Part shown: one piece after another, positions 17,906-26,708 of the stretch
How positions within the stretch are numbered: the stretch's first letter is position 1
Layout: every line of letters starts with the position of its first letter
From: JAJYSO01 sp964579505
GTDB lineage: Bacteria > Bacteroidota > Bacteroidia > Flavobacteriales > Flavobacteriaceae
DNA: 64,000 nt
Assembly: GCA_964579505.1 (NCBI GenBank)
Contig: CAZOGC010000006.1
Coordinates: 62,001-126,000 of the forward strand
Direction of reading: 5' to 3'
The notes under the pieces: model-generated
What the model saw: the letters and a program-made list of their open reading frames with translations, nothing else
The model's database searches: none
Told to the model about the DNA's origin: nothing
Translations under genes and position numbers: made by a program

Positions 17906-19732
17906 TTATTGTGTGTAAACGTTGTTTTCTCGGTGCACATCAGCCATGCGTAGAGAAGAATCAATTTCAATTTTTTTGATAGTTGATTTAGGTTTGTCTA
18001 GCGTTACAGTGTAAGTAGGATAGGCAAATCCCCAACTTTTTAAGATGGTGGCGTGTGTGGGTTTGTGACCAAACATTCTTCTGTAAGGAATATTAAAAGA
18101 TTGTGTGCTACCATCTGTGTAAGTTATCTGTAAATCAATAGGCATCGGTAATAAATCAATTCGCTCTAAAACAACGTGCGTTTGATTTCCTTTTGCCGTT
18201 ACGTCTTTTATACCGTAATCTATGGTGTTGGTAGTGCGTACCCAATCGTTAAAATACCAACGCAATTGCAAGCCGGAAACTTTTTCGGCTACGCGCATAA
18301 AATCGTTCGGAGAAGGGTGTTTAAATCCCCAAACAGCATAGTATCGTTTTAAGGTTTTTGCCAGATTTTCTTTGCCAATGATATAGCCCAATTGCATTAA
18401 GGTGATAGCGCCTTTAGAGTAGGCATTAACTCCGTAAGCAGTGTTTGTTTTATACCGATCAGAATGCGTGCTAAGTGGCTCGTCTAAAGCAGAGTTTGCC
18501 AATCGGGTATAGCCTTTATAAGCTCTTGCTAACGGGTGTTCTTTTGGGGGATTGTTGTAGATGGCGTTCATCGCCAATGTAGAAATATAAGTGGTAAACC
18601 CTTCATCCATCCACGGGTGTTCAGATTCGTTGGTGGCAAGTACAAACTGAAACCAAGAATGCGCGAACTCGTGTGCAGCTGTTCCGAGCAAACTTCCGTA
18701 TGACTTGTCTCCTAAGATAAGGGTACACATGGCGTATTCCATACCGCCGTCTCCACCCTGAATAAAAGAGTACTGTTTATAGGGATATGCCCCTACGTGA
18801 GTGGTGTAGAAATCATACAATTTTAAGGCATCTTGTTCAAAACGTTTCCAGTTTTTAATGACACTAGGTTTGTTGCCTTGATAAAAGAAATTAATGGTTT
18901 TACCATCTTTGGTAGTTAAGCGGTCGTGTATATAATCGGGATCTGCTGCCCAGGTAAAATCGTGTACATGCGGCGCAATAAAATGCCAAGTCAATGTTTT
19001 GCCGCGGTGCTTTACTTTTTTAGCGGTATCTTTTTGGTATCCATACCCAATTTCTTCCGGATTTTGAAGATAACCGGATCCTCCAACAATATAATTTTTG
19101 TCTAGAGTGATTTTTACATCAAAATTTCCCCAAACACCATAAAATTCACGGGCAATATAGGGGTCAGGATGCCAGCCTTCATAGTCGTATTCGGCTAATT
19201 TAGGATACCACTGTGTCATAGATAAAGCAATACCTTCTTTATTGTTGCGCCCTGAACGGCGAATTTGCACTGGCACTTGCCCATTAAAGGTAAGTGTTAA
19301 TGTGGTCGTTTGTCCCGGAAGTAACGGTTTGACTAATTTTACTTGATAAATAGTTCCGATGGTTTTTCCTTGTAGCGGAGTTCCATCTTGTTTAAGGTTT
19401 TCAATTTTGAGGTATCCTATTTCTGAAGGAGACAGTTTACTAATACGATCGCGTACGCGAGAATCGGGGTCGGCTATAGTGCGTGAGCGCACATCCATTT
19501 GGCTACCGGGCTGAAAGGCGTTGTAGTATAAATGATAAAAAACCTGATGCAACGTATCGGGTGAGTGGTTGGTGTAAACCAATTTCTGCGTACCGGTATA
19601 TTGGTAGTTTTTTACGTTCATTTTTACATTCATCGTATAATCTACATGTTGCTGCCAGTAGGTTGAAGGTGTTTGCCCGAATGATAAAAGTGTTCCGCAA
19701 AAAAAGAAGAGTAAACTGAGTTTTGAAGTCAT
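17906..19732 (-). CDS. M1-family zinc metallopeptidase (secreted aminopeptidase-like)
   Basis: The 608-residue protein has an N-terminal signal peptide (LSLLFFFCGTLLSFGQ). The substrate-exopeptidase loop appears as GGMEYAM (the GAMEN equivalent). The zinc site is HEFAH followed 18 residues later by Glu in WMDEG, a perfect HExxH-x18-E pattern. M1 enzymes remove N-terminal residues from peptides; this exported form would act in the periplasm or at the surface. It is the last gene of a minus-strand run after two GH13 lipoproteins and converges on the ABC exporter. Its position beside the SusCD/exporter locus may or may not be functional. The family call is secure; the peptide substrate is not known. 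Confidence 0.9.
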   Translation of the reverse strand: MTSKLSLLFFFCGTLLSFGQTPSTYWQQHVDYTMNVKMNVKNYQYTGTQKLVYTNHSPDTLHQVFYHLYYNAFQPGSQMDVRSRTIADPDSRVRDRISKLSPSEIGYLKIENLKQDGTPLQGKTIGTIYQVKLVKPLLPGQTTTLTLTFNGQVPVQIRRSGRNNKEGIALSMTQWYPKLAEYDYEGWHPDPYIAREFYGVWGNFDVKITLDKNYIVGGSGYLQNPEEIGYGYQKDTAKKVKHRGKTLTWHFIAPHVHDFTWAADPDYIHDRLTTKDGKTINFFYQGNKPSVIKNWKRFEQDALKLYDFYTTHVGAYPYKQYSFIQGGDGGMEYAMCTLILGDKSYGSLLGTAAHEFAHSWFQFVLATNESEHPWMDEGFTTYISTLAMNAIYNNPPKEHPLARAYKGYTRLANSALDEPLSTHSDRYKTNTAYGVNAYSKGAITLMQLGYIIGKENLAKTLKRYYAVWGFKHPSPNDFMRVAEKVSGLQLRWYFNDWVRTTNTIDYGIKDVTAKGNQTHVVLERIDLLPMPIDLQITYTDGSTQSFNIPYRRMFGHKPTHATILKSWGFAYPTYTVTLDKPKSTIKKIEIDSSLRMADVHRENNVYTQ

Positions 19733-19811
19733 AAGAAGTTTTTTAAGAAGGAGGGAAGATATAAAAATCTTAGGAAATGCACAATGAGAACAGAAAAGTG
19801 TCGGCCACTCT

Positions 19812-21248
19812 TTAGTTTGTCAAAATCAAATATTCCCATGGTTTAAAAGAAAGTGATTCACCGCCCTTTAAAGTTATTTTTTCACCTTTCATATAGTTGG
19901 TATATGTTCCACTTATGGGTAATGAAAATTTTTGTTGTGTTTGTGAAAGGTTGGCTATATAAATGGCAGTATGCCCTCCTTTTTGTCGTTTAAAGGCCAA
20001 AATGTTTGGGTTATCGGGTATTGTAATACGTTGGTAAGAAGCTTTATTTACTCCGCCATTTAGTGCCGGGTTGGTGTTTTTTAGTTTCCCCAACTTAGTA
20101 TAAATGGGATACATTTTTCCTAAATGGTGTGGAAAAGAATCTTTTTGAAAAAATTTAAGTGACTTGTTTAAATCGTATTCCTGTCCATCATAAATTAAAG
20201 GCATTCCCGGAATCATATAGGTCAGTGCGGCAAAGGTTTCGGTGGCTTTTCCTAAACGTTTAAAAACAGAGCCTGCCCATGCGTTCTCATCGTGATTAGA
20301 CGTAAAATTCATCATAATAGCTTTATGAGGGTAAATTGTGTCTAGCTTTTGCATAAGCGTATCAAAATCAGCTACGGTTTTTTCTCCTATAGCAAGCGCA
20401 TTTATCAGGTGATATAGTTGCCAATTATACCCCATATCAAATACAGAGAAATAAGAAGACTTATCGGCCTCCATCAACATAAATACGGGTTTGATTTGGG
20501 TAATTTTTTGGCGAGCATATTTCCAAAAATCAAGGGGTACATGACTGGCTACATCACACCTAAACCCATCAATATTTGCCTTTTTCACCCAATAAAGCAT
20601 GGCATTAGTCATCGCTTTATAGAGTTTTGGGTTGTGGTAATCTAATTCGGCTACATCGGTCCATCCTAGAGGTTTTTGGGTTTTAGGGTCTAGTGGTTGG
20701 GTAATGTTTCCGGTTTTATTTTTAAGATAAAAATCAGGGTGTTCGGTCATCCATTTGTTGTCCCACCCGGTATGATTAGCCACCCAATCTAAAATGACAT
20801 ATATTCCATTTTGATGAGCCGTTTTTACCAATTCTTGAAAATCAGCTAAAGAACCGTAGTTTGGGTTAACCGCGGTGTAATCGGCAATGGCATAATAACT
20901 GCCCAAGTATTGTGGTTTTTTCTGCGGATCTTTAATGTCTTCTATAGATAAAGCCGGTGTAGCTTTTCGTTTCTTCATAGAAATGGGCTGAATGGGCATA
21001 ATCCATAAAATTTTTACCCCTAATTTTTTAAGTTTCGGAATATCTTGTGTAAAGGCTTGTATAGTACCCTCAGGAGAGTATTGGCGGATATTAACCTCAT
21101 AAATTACTGCATTTTCAGCTACTTTTGCTGAATATGGAGGCAGTTCTTTTATGGAACTGTTGGTTGTTTTAGAAGTGTTTTTACAGCTGATGAAACAGAG
21201 GAGAATACAGCTGATGCTAAAAATTTTTATGCGGTTAATTTTATTCAC
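19812..21248 (-). CDS. GH13 alpha-amylase-family lipoprotein
   Basis: The 478-residue protein has a lipoprotein signal ending at Cys22 (CFISCKN). The GH13 barrel starts almost at once (VIYEVNIRQYSPEG), and the four conserved regions are present: DWVANHTGWD, DGFRCDVASH with the nucleophile Asp, MEADKS with the acid/base Glu, and TSNHDENAW with the third carboxylate. It has no obvious extra carbohydrate-binding module. GH13 enzymes cleave or transfer alpha-1,4 and alpha-1,6 glucans. As a lipoprotein it would act in the periplasm or at the outer membrane. It follows a second GH13 lipoprotein gene, with a hairpin terminator between them, and precedes the M1 peptidase by 79 bp. Confidence 0.92.
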   Translation of the reverse strand: MNKINRIKIFSISCILLCFISCKNTSKTTNSSIKELPPYSAKVAENAVIYEVNIRQYSPEGTIQAFTQDIPKLKKLGVKILWIMPIQPISMKKRKATPALSIEDIKDPQKKPQYLGSYYAIADYTAVNPNYGSLADFQELVKTAHQNGIYVILDWVANHTGWDNKWMTEHPDFYLKNKTGNITQPLDPKTQKPLGWTDVAELDYHNPKLYKAMTNAMLYWVKKANIDGFRCDVASHVPLDFWKYARQKITQIKPVFMLMEADKSSYFSVFDMGYNWQLYHLINALAIGEKTVADFDTLMQKLDTIYPHKAIMMNFTSNHDENAWAGSVFKRLGKATETFAALTYMIPGMPLIYDGQEYDLNKSLKFFQKDSFPHHLGKMYPIYTKLGKLKNTNPALNGGVNKASYQRITIPDNPNILAFKRQKGGHTAIYIANLSQTQQKFSLPISGTYTNYMKGEKITLKGGESLSFKPWEYLILTN

Positions 21249-21275
21249 GAGTATGATTTATAATGTTAAACAAAC

Positions 21276-21298
21276 CCTCATAACCAGAAGTTATGAGG
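21276..21298 (-). terminator. Hairpin terminator after the larger GH13 lipoprotein gene
   Basis: CCTCATAAC (21276-21284) and GTTATGAGG (21290-21298) form a perfect 9-bp stem with a 5-nt loop. Read on the minus strand it overlaps the stop codon at 21291-21293 and is followed by the T-rich run GTTTGTTT. It may separate expression of the two GH13 genes. Confidence 0.65.
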
Positions 21299-22904
21299 CT
21301 ATTTTCCATATTCCTATACCATAAGGAGGTAATTCAACAATTGCTTGTTTGTTTTTCAACGCAAAAGGATAAGCCTTCCACAAAGGCTTAAAATTTTTCT
21401 GGAACAGGGATGGGTTCAAATCTATCGCAAATTTTTGATTTTCTGAAGAAAGATTAAGGGTAATTATAATCTTTTGGTCGGCGGTGTGTCGTATAAAAGA
21501 AACTACTTGAGGATTGTTGTTGGTAATATTTTTATAGGATCCGTTTGCAAGCGCGGTATGTGCTGCTCGTAAATGAAGTAATTTTCGATAAAAATGCCAC
21601 AACGAATTTTTGTTGGCTTTTTCTTCTTCTAGAGAAAGCCCGTCATTTGGGTTCAGATTTGAGTCGTTCCACCAAGGGCCGGTATTTTTATACCAAAGCG
21701 CCATACCCTGACCGGTATCGGCAGCAAACCATTCAAAAGCTTCGCGTTGTGGGATGTCTTTACCGTCTATGTTGGGGTATTTTCCGGAGTTCACTTTTCC
21801 TCCCATGCCAAGTTCTTGTCCATAGTAAATAGAAGGAGTTCCACCAATGAGCAAGTTTAATGCGGCGGCTATACGTAGTTTTCCGGAGTCCATTTTTACT
21901 AAAGAGGCAAACCGAGGAACGTCATGGTTTTCAATAAAGACAATCTGTTGTTTTTGTTGCGGAACGGAAGCAAAGGTATGGGCAATAGCCGAATCTATTT
22001 TGGTTTTATTAAAAGACAGGATGGCATTGCGCAAATTAAAAGCAAAAACACGATTTATACAGGCTTCTTTAATATAATTGGTGCCGTATTTTGTCCAATC
22101 GGCTTGTTCGGCAATAAAGGTTAAGTTAGGATTTTGCTCTTTCAAATGATTAATTAAGGGGCACCAAAATTTGGTAAATAAATTGGTTAAGATGCCTTTA
22201 TGGTCTAAATCGTTCATCATATGATCCATCCTAAACCCATCTACGCCGTCTTCAAAATTACCGTCGTTATTTGGGTCGACCCAGAAGGCCAATAATTTGG
22301 CAAAGAAAGACTGAACATCAGGGCTGTATAAATTAACGGTTGCCACTCTTCTTATTGAATCGTTATAGCCTTGCAAGGTGTCTAAATTGTACACAATTGG
22401 CTCCGGATGTAGGTTGGCAGAATCATGATAGATTACATAATCACTATAGGGTGATTGGGGATTTTTGAAAGAGTCTTTAAACCATTTTTGTTTTAAAGTA
22501 ACGTATTGAAATTCTTGGTCTAAATATATTTTTAATCCTTTTTGATGTACTGCTTTTACGAGGTTAATCCAATCGTTTATGCTTCCATAAGCAGGGTCAG
22601 TCTCCTTAAAATTGTCCGCAAAATAATTCTGATAATAAACAGATTTAACAATGGGAGTTACTAAGATAGAAGTAATCCCTAAATCTTTTAAATAATCTAA
22701 TTTTTCTTCTATTCCTTTAAAATCGCCGTTTTGATCGTTATTGCTGTCGTAAAAACTACGGATGAAGATGTGATAAATAACCTCATTTTTAGGCGAAGTT
22801 TTGGTTGATTTGTCGACCTTTGAAGGAGCGGTATTGCATGCGCTAGTAAGCAAGAGCATAGCGAAAGCACAGATAGTAACTTGTAAGAACGATCTTTTAT
22901 ACAT
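21291..22904 (-). CDS. GH13 alpha-amylase-family lipoprotein (larger paralogue)
   Basis: The 537-residue protein has a lipobox at Cys23 (LLLTSACNTAPSK). The GH13 regions include DGFRMDHMMND (nucleophile Asp), FIAEQADW (acid/base Glu) and FIENHDVPRF. The YYGQELGMGG segment and a C-terminal beta domain complete the usual maltogenic/neopullulanase-like layout. It would act on alpha-glucan fragments outside the cytoplasm. The start codon lies 47 bp after the PhyH-like dioxygenase gene on the same strand, so the two could be co-transcribed. Its substrate could be a variant alpha-glucan, since the canonical starch genes lie in a separate locus about 8 kb away. Confidence 0.92.
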   Translation of the reverse strand: MYKRSFLQVTICAFAMLLLTSACNTAPSKVDKSTKTSPKNEVIYHIFIRSFYDSNNDQNGDFKGIEEKLDYLKDLGITSILVTPIVKSVYYQNYFADNFKETDPAYGSINDWINLVKAVHQKGLKIYLDQEFQYVTLKQKWFKDSFKNPQSPYSDYVIYHDSANLHPEPIVYNLDTLQGYNDSIRRVATVNLYSPDVQSFFAKLLAFWVDPNNDGNFEDGVDGFRMDHMMNDLDHKGILTNLFTKFWCPLINHLKEQNPNLTFIAEQADWTKYGTNYIKEACINRVFAFNLRNAILSFNKTKIDSAIAHTFASVPQQKQQIVFIENHDVPRFASLVKMDSGKLRIAAALNLLIGGTPSIYYGQELGMGGKVNSGKYPNIDGKDIPQREAFEWFAADTGQGMALWYKNTGPWWNDSNLNPNDGLSLEEEKANKNSLWHFYRKLLHLRAAHTALANGSYKNITNNNPQVVSFIRHTADQKIIITLNLSSENQKFAIDLNPSLFQKNFKPLWKAYPFALKNKQAIVELPPYGIGIWKIAS

Positions 22905-22951
22905 AGACTGATTTTTAAAGAATTATGACGGGTTGGTAGAAGGCTTTACGT

Positions 22952-23773
22952 TTATAAAAGTACTGGATTTAGAGAAGAATCGGCTAAATGGCCTACGGGT
23001 TTATTGCCGAGCCATTGTTTTAAATCTTTTCTTTGTCCTTCATTTTTTGGTTCCGTTATTTTTGCTCCATCGGCAAAAAAGATAATCGTCATTACAGAGC
23101 GCATCTTGTCAGAATTGTTTCCCGGAGCCCCATGAATGGTATTTCCATAATGAAAGGTCGCGTCTCCGGCCTGCATAGTAGCTACCCTGCTGATAGGGAA
23201 ATTGTTACGATCTATATGAGCTTGTACTTCCTTGTCTGAATCGTCAGAAATTTCGTGTTTAAAAACGAGCTCTTTTTGATGAGAGCCAGAGGCAAAAGTA
23301 AGCATACCCATTTCTTCGTTGATAGTCACTAATGGCATCCACATAGTAATGGTTTTTTGGGTGTCTAATGGCCAGTAATAATGGTCTATATGCCAAGGAG
23401 TTGCGCCTCCACCGGCTTCTTTAAAAAGCGCTTGGTCATGATACAAACGTACGTTTTCAACCCCCATTAATTGGGCGGCAATTTTGGCAAATCGCTTAGC
23501 CAAAACAAATTTTTTAACCGCCGCATCGTGTTGCCATAAGTTCATAATCTGTAAAAAGGCTTTTCCATAAGTGTCACGGTCTTCTAACTTTCTTTTTTCT
23601 TCGTTATATTTTGCTGCGGCATCAATTATATATGATTTATAAGCCTTTATTTCATGGTCATTTAGTACGTTGCGTAAGCAGATATGCCCATTTGTTTGAA
23701 AATTGTCAACCTGCGTTTTAGAGAGGCTGTAAAAGTCGTTTAATTCGGGTATTTTGTTTAAAGGAGTTTGCAT
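22952..23773 (-). CDS. Phytanoyl-CoA dioxygenase (PhyH)-family Fe(II)/2-oxoglutarate oxygenase
   Basis: The 273-residue cytoplasmic protein has the facial triad of non-haem iron oxygenases: His128 and Asp130 in WHIDHYYW, His214 in NTIHGAPG, plus Arg225 (DKMRS) for 2-oxoglutarate. PhyH-type enzymes hydroxylate C-H bonds of many small molecules; despite the family name, few act on phytanoyl-CoA. It diverges from an AraC regulator across a 124-bp spacer with repeated motifs. Downstream on the same strand are two GH13 lipoproteins, and a nearby operon holds an alcohol dehydrogenase and an esterase. The substrate is unknown; a sugar derivative is plausible from context. Confidence 0.88.
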   Translation of the reverse strand: MQTPLNKIPELNDFYSLSKTQVDNFQTNGHICLRNVLNDHEIKAYKSYIIDAAAKYNEEKRKLEDRDTYGKAFLQIMNLWQHDAAVKKFVLAKRFAKIAAQLMGVENVRLYHDQALFKEAGGGATPWHIDHYYWPLDTQKTITMWMPLVTINEEMGMLTFASGSHQKELVFKHEISDDSDKEVQAHIDRNNFPISRVATMQAGDATFHYGNTIHGAPGNNSDKMRSVMTIIFFADGAKITEPKNEGQRKDLKQWLGNKPVGHLADSSLNPVLL

Positions 23774-23799
23774 AGTATCTGTTTTTATACAAATGAAAT

Positions 23800-23849
23800 G
23801 GAATATTGCATAGATTCAAATAATAAAATTCATCAATAATTGGAATATT
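23800..23849. promoter_or_regulatory. Direct repeat TGGAATATT x2, candidate AraC-type binding sites
   Basis: The 9-mer TGGAATATT occurs at 23800-23808 and 23841-23849 in the same orientation, 41 bp apart start to start (close to four helical turns). It sits in the divergent promoter between the PhyH and AraC-type genes. AraC-family proteins typically bind direct repeats. The identity of the binder is inferred from position only. Confidence 0.4.
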
Positions 23850-23897
23850 TTATCATAAAAGACTACTTTAAGCGTTTTAATAGATAAAAATACCAAA

Positions 23898-24761
23898 ATG
23901 AATACGGTAGCTCATGAAGTTTTAGAAATTTCTTCCGGTCAATCTTTTTTGATACGAAAGTTTGATAAGATGGCTTTTAACGCCCCATTTCATTCTCACC
24001 CTGAATATGAACTGACCTATATCCTTAAAGGAAGCGGCCGACGTTATGTGGGTAGCCATGTGGGTGAATTTGAAGAAGGCGATTTGGTTTTGTTAGAGGC
24101 AAACTTGCCTCATTGTTGGAAACTTGCTCCGGATCGGGTGGAGCAAGAAGCGCAAGCAGTCGTCCTTCAGTTTACGCCGGATTTTTTGGGAGAAGAATTC
24201 TTGGCAAAACCGGAGTTGTATGCTATTCAAAATTTATTACAACACAGTTGTAGCGGTGGACTCCAATTTGCACATAATACAGTAGCTATTGGTCGGTTAT
24301 TAATACGTTTATATAAAGAGGAATCACCTTTTAATCGGTTGTTGCTTGTGTTAGAAATATTGCAGAAACTAGCAAAAACGACCGGTTTTAAACGATTAAA
24401 TCAATACGATTCGCTAGCCCTGAAAGTTTCCGGAAAACGCGAACGCATAGAAAAAGTGTATGCGTATATTATTGAAAATTTTAGAAGAAATATATCGCTA
24501 GATGAAGCGGCTAATTTGGTGAGTATGACCCCCCAATCTTTCTGTAAATATTTTAAGAAAGTTACCCGTAATACCTTTTTAGAAATGGTTATAAAATACA
24601 GACTAGATTATGCAATGCAGCAGCTCTCACAAACCCATAAATCGGTGACGACAGTCTGCTATGAAAGTGGTTTTAAAGATTTGAGCTATTTCTGTAAGAA
24701 ATTTAAAGCACAAACGGATTATACGCCCTCTGATTATCGAAAAGCTTTTCAAGTTTTATAG
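23898..24761 (+). CDS. AraC-family transcriptional regulator with cupin sensor domain
   Basis: In this 287-residue protein the N-terminal cupin-like sensor (about 1-150) has the HSHPEYELTYI motif common in AraC sugar sensors. The C-terminal half (about 185-287) has the two helix-turn-helix units: SLDEAANLVSMTPQSFCKYFK and TTVCYESGFKDLSYFCKKFK, ending YTPSDYRK. It diverges from the PhyH gene and its 3' end overlaps the convergent esterase gene by 6 bp. It most likely activates the adjacent PhyH and/or the SGNH-GH3-alcohol dehydrogenase-esterase operon in response to a small sugar-like ligand. Confidence 0.92.
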   Translation: MNTVAHEVLEISSGQSFLIRKFDKMAFNAPFHSHPEYELTYILKGSGRRYVGSHVGEFEEGDLVLLEANLPHCWKLAPDRVEQEAQAVVLQFTPDFLGEEFLAKPELYAIQNLLQHSCSGGLQFAHNTVAIGRLLIRLYKEESPFNRLLLVLEILQKLAKTTGFKRLNQYDSLALKVSGKRERIEKVYAYIIENFRRNISLDEAANLVSMTPQSFCKYFKKVTRNTFLEMVIKYRLDYAMQQLSQTHKSVTTVCYESGFKDLSYFCKKFKAQTDYTPSDYRKAFQVL

Positions 24762-25559
24762 GCAACGCTCAAAAAATAAAAGCGATTGGGTAACGTGCTT
24801 TTGCCAGTAAGACCACTCGTGGCCTCCGGCATTTTCTTGGTAAATATGAGCAATGTGATGCTTCTCTAAAGCCCGATGTAATTCTCGGTTGTGTTCAATT
24901 AAGGCATCCTCTTTTCCACAATCAAATCGAATAGGCGGCAATGGGATGTGTTGGCTTAATATAGTTTGTAAAACATCTTCATCAATAGAGTTGTCTTGCT
25001 TGTAATCTGCCAGTGGTTCCTCTACAAATAACGCCATTTGGGCAAGTGATGTGATAGCAGAGTGCGCGGCTATTCCTTTAAAATGTTTGGCATATTTAGC
25101 TCCAATTCTCAAGGCTCCGAATCCACCCATAGACAATCCGGCAATAAATAGAGGAGAAGATGGAGTAGCCTGTGGAATGGTTTGATAAAGGGCAGCCGGT
25201 ACGTCTTGATAAATCCATTTTTCAAAATCAAAATGATGATGAGGTAAATACCCGGACCCATCGCCCCAAAGTCCGTCAGAAGGCATAGCAATAATCATAG
25301 GAGATAGTTTCTGTTGATCAATTAACTGTTGTGCTGTTTTGTGTAAGCCTCCTTGAAAAGCCCAACTCCAAGAGCTTCCGTAAACGCCGTGTAAAAAAAT
25401 GGCTATAGGAAGTGGTTTTATAGTCGTTATTCCCTCCTTAGGAATAAAGAGGCAAATATCTCCTCTGCCACGTAGGTTGGGGCTTTTTACCGTAATAAAC
25501 TTTAATCTGTCAGTCTCAAATTGAGAATCCGATTGCTCAAGGGTATGAAATTCAATCAT
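24756..25559 (-). CDS. Alpha/beta-hydrolase esterase (esterase D / S-formylglutathione hydrolase-like)
   Basis: The 267-residue protein has no signal peptide. The nucleophile elbow GLSMGGFGAL places Ser143; Asp218 (CGKEDAL) and His247 (GGHEWSYW) complete a credible triad, and FLHGVYGSSWSW supplies the oxyanion region. The fold and motif spacing match the putative-esterase family that includes S-formylglutathione hydrolase and tributyrin esterase. It is the last gene of a minus-strand operon, 12 bp after a class III-like alcohol dehydrogenase, and this gene pair recalls formaldehyde detoxification. Ordinary carbohydrate-ester hydrolysis is the main alternative. Confidence 0.8.
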   Translation of the reverse strand: MIEFHTLEQSDSQFETDRLKFITVKSPNLRGRGDICLFIPKEGITTIKPLPIAIFLHGVYGSSWSWAFQGGLHKTAQQLIDQQKLSPMIIAMPSDGLWGDGSGYLPHHHFDFEKWIYQDVPAALYQTIPQATPSSPLFIAGLSMGGFGALRIGAKYAKHFKGIAAHSAITSLAQMALFVEEPLADYKQDNSIDEDVLQTILSQHIPLPPIRFDCGKEDALIEHNRELHRALEKHHIAHIYQENAGGHEWSYWQKHVTQSLLFFERCL

Positions 25560-25571
25560 TTTAGAGATTTA

Positions 25572-26690
25572 TTAAAAGGTAATCACTCCTTTAATGTTTT
25601 TTCCACTCAACATGTCCTCTAAAGCGTGTTGTAAATCTGAAAGTGGGTAGGTGTTCGTTACCATTTCGTTGAGTTTTAAGGTTTCTTTTTCATAAAGTGC
25701 CATAATCTTTGGGAAATCAATCTGTGGATTGCATTTTCCGTATAACGGATTCATATAGATTTTATCCCACTCAAAGAGATTCATATCTATGGTAATTTCT
25801 TGTTCAATACCACTTACTTGTACGGCAGTTCCGGCGTTTCTAACCATAGCTAAGGGAGCCGCTCCTAAAGCCGGAATAGCGGTACACTCAAAAGCATAAT
25901 CGGCTCCTCTACCGTCGGTAAGTGTTTTTACCTTTTGGGCTGTCTCCGTGAGGTCACTATCGTTTTTAGTAGGAATTAATGTGTGGGTAGCGCCAAATTT
26001 TTTAGCCGTTTCTAACCGATTGGAGTTAATATCAATAGCAATAATTTGCGCGGCTCCTGAGATATGGGCGGCTTGTATTACGTTGAGCCCTACGCCGCCT
26101 ACTCCTAAAACAACCACGCTGGTTCCGGGTTTTACGTTGGCGGCATTTACTACAGAACCATAACCGGTCATTACGCTACAACTTATAATACTAGCGGTAG
26201 AGAACGGCATTTGTGAAGCAGTTTTTTTTACGGCAGCAGAAGATTTAACCAAGGTATATTCTGACAAAGTACCAATATTAAAAGAGCGTTTTATGGGTTG
26301 GTTTTGCCAAAGAGTGCCAGAGAGGTGTGCATGTCCTGCGGTATATTGGGTGTTTCCGGCAGTTACGGCCGATGCTTTTTCACAAAGGTGAAGGTTTCCG
26401 TGTAGACATTGAAAACAGTTTCCGCAAGGAGTAGCCCAGTTTAAGATCACTTCATCACCAATCTTAAAATCTGTAACCGCACTCCCTACTTCAACAATAA
26501 CTCCTGCGCCTTCGTGTCCCATTACTAAGGGTTCTCCCCAACGCATGGAGTCATAATCGGTATGGCAGAGCCCCGCAGCTTTGATTTGCACCAACAATTC
26601 GTCAGAATGAGGGTGATCTACGGTAATATCTTCTATTGAAAAATTGCCATTTCCATCGGTTATAGCGCCCTTGCAGGTTATTTTTTTCAT
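25572..26690 (-). CDS. Zinc-dependent alcohol dehydrogenase, class I/III-like
   Basis: The 372-residue cytoplasmic enzyme has catalytic zinc ligands Cys42 (GLCHTD), His59-Glu60 (GHEGAG) and Cys171 (SCSVMTGYGS). Structural zinc ligands are Cys89, Cys92, Cys95 and Cys103 in the CGNCFQC-x7-C cluster. The NAD-binding glycines are in GVGGVG (196-201). The full structural zinc lobe and the Cys171 context resemble the class III group, which includes glutathione- or mycothiol-dependent formaldehyde dehydrogenases, but the sequence alone cannot set the substrate. It lies between a GH3 glucosidase (18 bp upstream) and the esterase (12 bp downstream), so it probably oxidises an alcohol or aldehyde released from a glycoside. 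Confidence 0.88.
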   Translation of the reverse strand: MKKITCKGAITDGNGNFSIEDITVDHPHSDELLVQIKAAGLCHTDYDSMRWGEPLVMGHEGAGVIVEVGSAVTDFKIGDEVILNWATPCGNCFQCLHGNLHLCEKASAVTAGNTQYTAGHAHLSGTLWQNQPIKRSFNIGTLSEYTLVKSSAAVKKTASQMPFSTASIISCSVMTGYGSVVNAANVKPGTSVVVLGVGGVGLNVIQAAHISGAAQIIAIDINSNRLETAKKFGATHTLIPTKNDSDLTETAQKVKTLTDGRGADYAFECTAIPALGAAPLAMVRNAGTAVQVSGIEQEITIDMNLFEWDKIYMNPLYGKCNPQIDFPKIMALYEKETLKLNEMVTNTYPLSDLQHALEDMLSGKNIKGVITF

Positions 26691-26708
26691 ATGAATTTAG
26701 GGTGTGTT

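Noticed and set aside
19733..19811. Hairpin around AGTG-CACT between the smaller GH13 gene and the M1 peptidase
   Set aside because: The stem is only 4-5 bp and the T-run is interrupted, so a terminator or regulatory role is not supported.
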